Shown here: positions 8,823 through 12,976 of the stretch, piece after piece
Position numbering within the stretch: position 1 is the first letter of the stretch
Layout of the letters: each line of letters opens with the position of its first letter
Origin: Pseudomonadota bacterium
GTDB taxonomy: Bacteria; Pseudomonadota; Gammaproteobacteria; Arenicellales; Arenicellaceae
Direction: 5' to 3'
Length of the DNA: 12,976 nt
Assembly (NCBI GenBank): GCA_018660405.1
Contig: JABJKL010000179.1
Span: 1 to 12,976, forward strand
Notes under the pieces: generated by a model
Told to the model about the DNA's origin: nothing
What the model saw: the letters and a program-made list of their open reading frames with translations, nothing else
The model's database searches: none
Translations under genes and position numbers: made by a program

Positions 8823-8849
8823 GAAACCTTCGCACGATTGTGTGTTGTC

Positions 8850-8933
8850 CTCTGGCTGCGTTAAAAATGGTCTCTAATCGGTCATTTATGGACTATAAAC
8901 TCCCTCTTTCCGTGCGTTTTCGCCTTGCCAGAG
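8850..8933. repeat. Imperfect palindromic intergenic element, about 84 bases
   Basis: The ends form a perfect 7-base inverted repeat: CTCTGGC (8850-8856) and GCCAGAG (8927-8933). Inside are AAAA near 8863-8867 against TTTT near 8917-8920, and an inner palindrome TTTAT...ATAAA around 8885-8899. From memory it resembles dispersed palindromic intergenic repeats of marine gammaproteobacteria that start with CTGCGTT and end with GCCTTGC around a TCATTTA...TAAACTCC core. I cannot verify copy number here. It could form a hairpin in RNA and end trkH transcription, but there is no T-tract. Confidence 0.5.
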
Positions 8934-8953
8934 AACAAAATCCCTGCTCGTGC

Positions 8954-8984
8954 ATAGGTCTCTATATAATTTAATAGACCCTAT
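8954..8984 (+). promoter_or_regulatory. Probable msrB promoter -10 box within an inverted repeat
   Basis: A perfect TATAAT lies at 8965-8970, 32 bases before the msrB ATG. No good -35 hexamer is seen 16-18 bases upstream, so the promoter may be activator-dependent or weak. The box sits inside an inverted repeat: ATAGGTCT (8954-8961) and AGACCCTAT (8976-8984), which match except for one extra C. A regulator binding this dyad would cover the -10 region and repress, but this is inference. Confidence 0.4.
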
Positions 8985-9001
8985 TAATCTCGAATAAAAC
9001 T

Positions 9002-9436
9002 ATGGCTGACTTCATTCAACATCACCTGGACAAGAATCCTGAATCAATCGAAAAACTTGAACTGGGCAATTCCGTTTGGTGCGAACGCTTGCCATCAGAC
9101 CGCTACAAAGTCTTGCGCGAAGAAGATACCGAACCTGCGGGTACCAATGAGCTTAACGACGAAAAGAGAGACGGCGAATATCTATGCGCGGGTTGTGGCT
9201 TATTGTTATTTACCAGTGAAATGAAATTCGACAGCGGCACAGGCTGGCCAAGTTTTTTTCGAGCCGTGGATAATCACGTTGCCATCAAAACCGATTTCAA
9301 ATTAATCTATCCACGAAAAGAGTACCACTGCGCGAGGTGTGAAGGGCATCAGGGCCATGTGTTCAACGATGGACCGAAGCCAACGGGAAAAAGATGGTGC
9401 AACAATGGCCTGGCGCTGGTTTTTTCGAAAAATTAG
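9002..9436 (+). CDS. msrB: Peptide-methionine (R)-S-oxide reductase MsrB
   Basis: MsrB reduces the R-epimer of methionine sulfoxide in oxidised proteins, regenerated by thioredoxin. The product is 144 aa (E. coli 137). Two CxxC pairs for the structural zinc are visible: C62/C65 in LCAGCG and C110/C113 in HCARCEGH. Also present are GTGWPSF (79-85) and HQGHVFNDGP (116-125), the counterpart of the usual HLGHVF. The catalytic cysteine should be C133 in RWCNNGLAL; most family members have R-Y-C-x-N-S here, so Trp132, Asn134 and Gly136 are unusual. The region before the second zinc pair (about 86-109) also differs from the common sequence. There is no signal peptide, so it is cytosolic. It is probably transcribed from its own promoter near 8965. 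The family assignment is firm; whether kinetics differ is unknown. Confidence 0.93.
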   Translation: MADFIQHHLDKNPESIEKLELGNSVWCERLPSDRYKVLREEDTEPAGTNELNDEKRDGEYLCAGCGLLLFTSEMKFDSGTGWPSFFRAVDNHVAIKTDFKLIYPRKEYHCARCEGHQGHVFNDGPKPTGKRWCNNGLALVFSKN

Positions 9437-9543
9437 ACACTACGTTTAATAAAATACGGTTTATGAGTGATTTTTCCCACTATCTGATCACTTCTAGCGT
9501 GTTTCTGACATTTAGAATACATTATTGATCCTTAATCGACACT

Positions 9544-9575
9544 TCTAGCCATAATAAGCACTTAATATGGCTAGA
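9544..9575. repeat. Near-perfect 32-base palindrome
   Basis: TCTAGCCATA (9544-9553) pairs with TATGGCTAGA (9566-9575). After one A/A mismatch, TAA (9555-9557) pairs with TTA (9562-9564) around the loop GCAC. This gives a 10+3 base-pair stem. On the + strand it is followed by the T-rich TTGTTCATTCTTGTTT, so it could be a low-GC terminator for msrB about 110 bases after its stop, or a dimer-binding site. Confidence 0.55.
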
Positions 9576-9615
9576 TTGTTCATTCTTGTTTAATTATATC
9601 CGCATATTCGATCAT

Positions 9616-9711
9616 AGTGGAAATAATCAAGTTTCTATTGGGCAATATTATAAGATATGTGGTAAATAAAAACAGATATCTATTCCATTTTGCCCTATTA
9701 TATTTCCCACT
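9616..9711. repeat. Imperfect inverted repeat of about 96 bases
   Basis: Three blocks match in inverted order around a centre near 9664-9668. AGTGGAAAT (9616-9624) matches ATTTCCCACT (9702-9711) with one extra base, GGGCAA (9640-9645) pairs with TTGCCC (9690-9695), and AGATAT (9653-9658) with ATATCT (9676-9681). Spacings between blocks differ by a few bases, so any hairpin would be bulged. The right block has a further direct copy (TTTCCCACT) at 9473-9481. It might be a degenerate miniature repeat element or a structured RNA; no target-site duplication was recognised. Confidence 0.4.
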
Positions 9712-9745
9712 TATAATTTATCAGAGAATACCCATCATCGCGCAA

Positions 9746-10534
9746 TCACTGCAACATGCCGGTAGCGTCGATTCGTAACGTCTGCTCCGGATTCGTCTTA
9801 TTTTGGATAACCAGCGAGTACCCGCCGAGTATTGGCCTGTAATAACTTATTCTAAAATACTGTAATGGGGACCTGCCGTCAGGCAACCATCGATCTAATG
9901 CCCGTCGATTGGAGGGGTAGCTTCCATTAAGCTGGCGGTACTCAATCATCTTCTGGTAAACGCTATCAATCACACCCTCGCCATCCACCACTACTTCCCG
10001 AACGTCCCGATTTATTTTAAACACGCCGGCTGTCAACAGCTCATTTTGCACCGCCTGTAACTGCTCGACGTAAGCAGGATACGAATGCGCTATCACCACA
10101 GCTTTCTCAAGCAAGCCTTTCGCTTGTTCGATTTTTCCACTTGAAACAAGATGATTCGCTGCGCTTATCGGTAATTCAAGATACAAGGAACGCTCGATTT
10201 TCTCTTTAAGCGCGGTATTTTCTGGAGCATTTTTTAATGCCTCATGCAATGTAGATTCGGTCTCCGGAAAGAGGGCTGAGGCGAGGCTCCTTCTACCGCG
10301 GTCGTAGGCTTCCTGTGCGGCCCACATATCCGCTTCTCTGACGTTCTCTATTGTCTGATTAACCGTTATTTGAGTATCCGACTCTTGGCTAAGTTCATCC
10401 TGTGACGATTGCTCGGCTATCGGCTCGGCTATCGGTTCAACTATCGATAGCGCAGCTTGATCAAGCTCCTGTGTCTCAACCGCAACCACCCAGACCAACG
10501 CAGTCACGAAAATCGCTGACCATCGCAGTAACAT
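9746..10534 (-). CDS. Exported TPR-like protein of unknown function, coupled to argF
   Basis: A 262-aa protein I cannot assign to a named gene. Residues 1-20 are a hydrophobic signal-like segment (MLLRWSAIFVTALVWVVAV) without a clear lipobox, so it is exported or anchored. A Glu/Gln/Ser-rich linker (about 21-60) follows, including the short duplication EPIAEPIAE. Helices from about 65 to 170 fit TPR-like pairs, the better one near 125-165 (AANHLVSSGKIEQAKGLLEKA). The C-terminal part (about 185-262) has Y..LNGSYPSNRRAL, then RSPLQYFRISYY and GGYSLVI. This pattern is loosely like the globular C-terminal part of type IV pilin or GspG proteins, but there is no pilin N-terminal helix. The start ATG overlaps the argF stop (TGATG), so it is translated from the argDF mRNA. 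The link to arginine metabolism is unexplained. Start and frame are well supported; function is not. Confidence 0.8.
   Translation of the reverse strand: MLLRWSAIFVTALVWVVAVETQELDQAALSIVEPIAEPIAEQSSQDELSQESDTQITVNQTIENVREADMWAAQEAYDRGRRSLASALFPETESTLHEALKNAPENTALKEKIERSLYLELPISAANHLVSSGKIEQAKGLLEKAVVIAHSYPAYVEQLQAVQNELLTAGVFKINRDVREVVVDGEGVIDSVYQKMIEYRQLNGSYPSNRRALDRWLPDGRSPLQYFRISYYRPILGGYSLVIQNKTNPEQTLRIDATGMLQ
10411..10446 (-). repeat. 12-base tandem repeat inside the TPR-like gene
   Basis: The + strand unit GCTCGGCTATCG occurs twice exactly (10411-10422, 10423-10434), followed by a third degenerate copy GTTCAACTATCG (10435-10446). In the minus-strand protein it encodes the E-P-I-A duplication in the linker after the signal segment. 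As the unit is a multiple of three, copy changes would keep the frame. Confidence 0.8.
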
Positions 10535-11445
10535 CAGACCAGTAACAACTCCAAAAGCGCCTTTTGGGCATGCAGTCGGTTTTCAGCCTCTTGCCAGACC
10601 ACACTTTGCTCGCCATCAATCACACTTGCAGACACTTCCAACCCGCGATACGCGGGCAAACAGTGCATAAATAGCGCGTCGGGTTTCGCCAGAGCCATCA
10701 ATGTGCCATCAACGCAAAACCCTGCAAAGTCCGTCACTCGCTGGGTTTTCTCACTCTCTTGCCCCATGCTCGCCCAGGTGTCCGTTACTATCAGATCGAC
10801 GCCAGCAACGGCCGCCTTTGGATCGGTTGTAAGCGTGACGTTCGCCGTCCGCTCTACCAGCAACCTTGCGTTGGGTTGGTAGCCGTCCGGTGTTGCGATA
10901 TTGAGTGTGAAACCGCACAGCTGGGCCGCATTCATCCACGAATGACACATATTGTTGCCGTCACCCACCCAGGCAACCGTTGCGCCTGCGATATCGCCTC
11001 GAAGCTCAGCAAACGTTAGTAAATCCGCCAGCAGTTGGCAGGGATGAAAATCATCCGTTAAACCATTTATCACCGGCACTGCTGAGTATTCAGCAAACAA
11101 CTCTACTTGCTGGTGTTCATCAGTACGGATCATTACCCCATCTACCATGCGCGATATAACCCGGGCGCTATCCTGAATGGGTTCGCCGCGCCCCAACTGA
11201 GAATCATTTGGAGATAAAAAGATACTCCCGCCACCCAGCTGCCGCATGCCCGTATCAAAAGAAACGCGTGTGCGCGTGGAAGACTTATTAAAAATCATTG
11301 CCAGGGTTTTGCGCGTTAACGGTGTAATTTTCTCGGCGGCTGCAATAGCCGCTTTCAATTCAACCGCGCGCGCCAAAAGTTGCGCAAGCTCAGCTGAACT
11401 TAAATCCATTAAGGTAAGGAAATGTCTGACCTGAGAATTGGACAT
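10534..11445 (-). CDS. argF: Ornithine carbamoyltransferase
   Basis: ArgF condenses ornithine with carbamoyl phosphate to give citrulline in arginine synthesis (cytosolic, homotrimer). The product is 303 aa, near the short anabolic form of Pseudomonas (about 305) rather than the E. coli form (about 334). Motifs are in order: carbamoyl-phosphate site SSTRTR (55-60), HPCQLLAD (134-141), ornithine-side DTWASMGQE (222-230) and FMHCLPAYRG (259-268) with the catalytic Cys262. The start ATG at 11445 lies 5 bases after the argD stop, with an AAGG in the argD end acting as a likely Shine-Dalgarno. The stop overlaps the next gene by one base (TGATG). All three genes therefore look like one minus-strand operon. 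DTWASMGQE and HCLP fit ornithine rather than aspartate carbamoyltransferase; a catabolic role (arcB) is less likely given argD. Confidence 0.97.
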   Translation of the reverse strand: MSNSQVRHFLTLMDLSSAELAQLLARAVELKAAIAAAEKITPLTRKTLAMIFNKSSTRTRVSFDTGMRQLGGGSIFLSPNDSQLGRGEPIQDSARVISRMVDGVMIRTDEHQQVELFAEYSAVPVINGLTDDFHPCQLLADLLTFAELRGDIAGATVAWVGDGNNMCHSWMNAAQLCGFTLNIATPDGYQPNARLLVERTANVTLTTDPKAAVAGVDLIVTDTWASMGQESEKTQRVTDFAGFCVDGTLMALAKPDALFMHCLPAYRGLEVSASVIDGEQSVVWQEAENRLHAQKALLELLLV

Positions 11446-11450
11446 ATCTG

Positions 11451-12638
11451 CTAAACCTTAGCCGCGAAATCATCCAACACAGCGGCAATCGTATCAACAA
11501 TCTGTTCGATTTCTGCATCGCCAATAATAGCCGGCGGCAATAGACGAATAATTTTGCCACCACCGGTCACATTAACCAGCAGGCCCTGATCGAGGATGCG
11601 TTGCAGCAAGTTTGGGATCTCTACGTTTAGCGCCACGCCAATCATCAAGCCCAAGCCTCGAACCTGATCAACCAATTCAGTGTCACCAAGTCTGGCGCGC
11701 AATGCCACCAATAGTTTTTCACCTATTTTCGCAGCACTTGCCACGGCCCCCTCGGCCTTCATCGTATCAATCACGGCCTTGCCAACCACAGATACGAACG
11801 GACCACCGCCAAAGGTAGAACCGTGCGTGCCCGGCTGAAACACGTTAGCTGCCCGACCGCTCGCCGCACAAACACCGATGGGCACACCCGCGCCCAAGGC
11901 TTTGGCCATCGTTAACACATCCGGTTTCACCCCTTCGTGCTGGCATGCGAACCACTTGCCCGTGCGGCCCATTCCCGTTTGGATTTCGTCCAACATAAGC
12001 AGCCATTCGTTCTTATCACAAATTTCACGTAAGCCGGCAAGATAACCTTCGCTTGGGATTATCACGCCACTTTCACCCAAAATGGGTTCTACCAATACAG
12101 CCACCACCTGGTTATCACTATTTTCGGCTACCTGCCTGACGGCCTCCAAATCATCATAGGGAACGCGCGTAAATCCCTCGAGCAACGGCCCAAACCCAGC
12201 TTGATGCCTGGAGCTGCCACCGGCAGAAATTGTTGCCACGGTTCGCCCATGAAAAGCATCCTGGGTTACTACGATTGTCGGCTTGGCAATGCCTTTATTG
12301 CTGCCATAAAGTCGCGCAAGTTTGATCGCCGCCTCGTTGGCCTCGGCACCGGAGTTACAAAAGAAAACGCTTTCCATGCCGCTAATATCGCAGATCGCCT
12401 CGGCCAGTTGAGCCTGCTCCGGAATTTCAAACCAATTGCTGACGTGCATGAGCTTGTCAGCCTGCGCTTTCACTGCGGCGACAATAGCCGGGTGAGAATG
12501 CCCGAGTGTAGTCACTGCCACCCCGCAAAGCGCATCCAGATATTTTTCTCCGTCAACAGAAGTTAACCACGCACCCTCACCGCGCTCAAAAGCGACTGGC
12601 AGGCGTCCGTAAGTTGGCATTAAATGTTTTGATTTCAT
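11451..12638 (-). CDS. argD: Acetylornithine aminotransferase (class III PLP)
   Basis: ArgD transfers an amino group from glutamate to N-acetylglutamate semialdehyde, giving N2-acetylornithine; the same enzyme type often also serves lysine synthesis as succinyldiaminopimelate aminotransferase. The product is 395 aa, typical for the family. Visible features are NSGAEANEAAIKLAR (95-109), the PLP-phosphate and ring contacts FHGRT (129-133), the MLDEIQTGMGRTG segment with Asp217, and the Schiff-base Lys246 in TMAKALG. HGSTFGG (272-278) is also present. The ATG at 12638 is preceded by only weak Shine-Dalgarno sequence (GAAG about 10 bases upstream). The stop TAG is 5 bases before argF. A hairpin with a T-tract lies 29 bases upstream of the start, so argD either has a promoter at that hairpin or is read through it (see the separate entries). 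Orthologous ornithine or GABA aminotransferases are less likely because of the argF neighbour. Confidence 0.95.
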   Translation of the reverse strand: MKSKHLMPTYGRLPVAFERGEGAWLTSVDGEKYLDALCGVAVTTLGHSHPAIVAAVKAQADKLMHVSNWFEIPEQAQLAEAICDISGMESVFFCNSGAEANEAAIKLARLYGSNKGIAKPTIVVTQDAFHGRTVATISAGGSSRHQAGFGPLLEGFTRVPYDDLEAVRQVAENSDNQVVAVLVEPILGESGVIIPSEGYLAGLREICDKNEWLLMLDEIQTGMGRTGKWFACQHEGVKPDVLTMAKALGAGVPIGVCAASGRAANVFQPGTHGSTFGGGPFVSVVGKAVIDTMKAEGAVASAAKIGEKLLVALRARLGDTELVDQVRGLGLMIGVALNVEIPNLLQRILDQGLLVNVTGGGKIIRLLPPAIIGDAEIEQIVDTIAAVLDDFAAKV

Positions 12639-12667
12639 TTTAGTGCTACTTCATGTCTTAAAAATAA

Positions 12668-12690
12668 AAACGCCCCCGAAGGGGGCGTTT
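12668..12690 (-). terminator. Rho-independent terminator upstream of argD
   Basis: AAACGCCCCC (12668-12677) and GGGGGCGTTT (12681-12690) form a perfect 10-base stem with a 3-base loop. On the minus strand the hairpin is followed by TTTTTATTTTT (partly from the stem), a classic U-tract. On the plus strand the following bases are CCTCTT, much weaker. It therefore ends minus-strand transcription, most simply that of the PuuD-like gene whose stop is 74 bases upstream. If the promoter at 12710-12739 is real, it lies in the argD leader instead. Confidence 0.88.
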
Positions 12691-12709
12691 CCTCTTACAT
12701 TGGAGGCCT

Positions 12710-12739
12710 AGTTTAGACTCTTGACACTTAATCTGGCAA
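12710..12739 (-). promoter_or_regulatory. Possible sigma70 promoter for argD operon
   Basis: Read on the minus strand, TTGCCA (12734-12739, 5 of 6 to TTGACA) is followed after 18 bases by TAAACT (12710-12715, 4 of 6 to TATAAT). A start near 12703 would put the hairpin at 12690-12668 inside the leader. No ArgR-like box was recognised. This is weak support: a chance match is possible in AT-rich sequence. Confidence 0.3.
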
Positions 12740-12763
12740 GCGCCACCTAGGCAAATGATTAAC

Positions 12764-12976
12764 CTATCCAAACACACCCATAGTATGTACTGGACTTCCA
12801 GTAATCATAAAAAAGAGCATTGGGATTGATAACATCGTATTAGTACGGGAAGCAAGAAAAGCAGTTCGGGCCGCCTTGGCCTTGGCTTCATCACTGGCTT
12901 GGACAATGCCCAACACTTTCTTCTGGTTTGGCCAGATTAACACCCACACGTTAAACAACATTATCGTACCCATCCA
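12764..12976 (-). CDS. PuuD-like (DUF989/Urate_ox_N) membrane protein, C-terminal part
   Basis: Only the last 70 codons are present; the frame is open through the right edge, so the start lies outside. The segment HMGTIMLFNVW-type (visible as MGTIMLFNVW), then WPNQKKVLG, then ASRTNTMLSIPMLFFM matches what I remember of the membrane domain of urate hydroxylase PuuD / DUF989 proteins. Two membrane segments are visible. In the PuuD proteins known to oxidise urate, a cytochrome c domain follows this part, but here the protein stops about 10 residues after the last helix. So it is either a shorter family member or has another role. It is on the same strand as argD and is separated from it by the terminator. 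Family placement is moderately sure; enzymatic function is not established. Confidence 0.65.
   Translation of the reverse strand, partial: WMGTIMLFNVWVLIWPNQKKVLGIVQASDEAKAKAARTAFLASRTNTMLSIPMLFFMITGSPVHTMGVFG

Larger units (their letters stand above)
9437..9745. other. AT-rich gene-free convergent intergenic region
   Basis: This 309-base stretch lies between the convergent msrB (+) and TPR-like gene (-). I see no credible coding frame, tRNA or classic GC-rich terminator. It is visibly richer in A+T than its surroundings. It holds the palindrome at 9544-9575, a 10-mer CACTTCTAGC repeated at 9489-9498 and 9540-9549, a 6-base inverted repeat AGTGAT/ATCACT (9466-9471, 9487-9492), and the larger imperfect inverted repeat at 9616-9711. 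These may be bidirectional terminators, protein-binding sites or remains of a small repeat element. Confidence 0.6.

Noticed and set aside
12201..12566. 121-aa plus-strand open frame opposite argD
   Set aside because: It lies antisense to a well-conserved aminotransferase, with no start signal or protein family pattern.
12645..12653. Two-codon mini-ORF (ATG AAG TAG) just upstream of argD on the minus strand
   Set aside because: Too short to separate from chance; no Arg codons that would suggest a leader peptide.
1..12976. Search by eye for CRISPR arrays, tRNAs, transposases, toxin-antitoxin or defence genes
   Set aside because: None seen; every substantial frame belongs to a recognised housekeeping gene, the TPR-like gene, DUF4390 or the PuuD-like gene.

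Overview
The window comes from a gammaproteobacterial chromosome. The protein sequences and the gene order fmt - rsmB - DUF4390 - ntrY - ntrX - trkA - trkH suggest a marine lineage in or near the Cellvibrionales/Oceanospirillales. The genus cannot be fixed from the sequence alone. All complete genes are intact, with no frameshifts, insertion sequences, tRNA or rRNA genes, or CRISPR arrays seen. This is mostly a housekeeping region with some unusual intergenic structure.

Bases 1-8822 (+ strand) hold a tightly packed cluster. First is the 3' end of methionyl-tRNA formyltransferase (fmt), then the 16S rRNA m5C967 methyltransferase rsmB and a small exported DUF4390 protein. A four-TM NtrY-like sensor kinase follows, overlapping the DUF4390 gene, with its NtrX-like response regulator. 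The potassium-uptake genes trkA (cytosolic NAD-binding subunit) and trkH (membrane channel subunit) come last. Gaps are 16-83 bases, so much of it may be co-transcribed. The NtrX protein has a normal receiver, Walker motifs and Fis-type HTH, but its sigma54-contact GAFTGA loop is replaced.

Bases 8823-9001 hold an imperfect palindromic element of about 84 bases and a perfect TATAAT box inside an inverted repeat. They precede msrB (9002-9436), which encodes a zinc-type methionine-R-sulfoxide reductase.

Bases 9437-9745 are an AT-rich, gene-free convergent intergenic region with a near-perfect 32-base palindrome, a repeated 10-mer and a larger imperfect inverted repeat.

Bases 9746-12638 (- strand), read right to left, are argD, argF and an exported TPR-like protein of unknown function. 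argD and argF catalyse successive arginine-pathway steps apart from the deacetylation between them (acetylornithine aminotransferase, ornithine carbamoyltransferase). argF and the TPR-like gene are joined by a TGATG stop/start overlap. A strong hairpin with a U-tract on the minus strand lies 29 bases upstream of argD. It either ends the preceding gene or acts in the argD leader. The right edge carries the 3' end of a minus-strand PuuD-like (DUF989/Urate_ox_N) membrane protein that stops without a cytochrome c tail.

I found no clearly undescribed multi-gene system. The best leads are the GAFTGA-less NtrX beside trkAH, the argF-coupled unknown exported protein, the palindromic intergenic elements and the possible argD leader attenuator.
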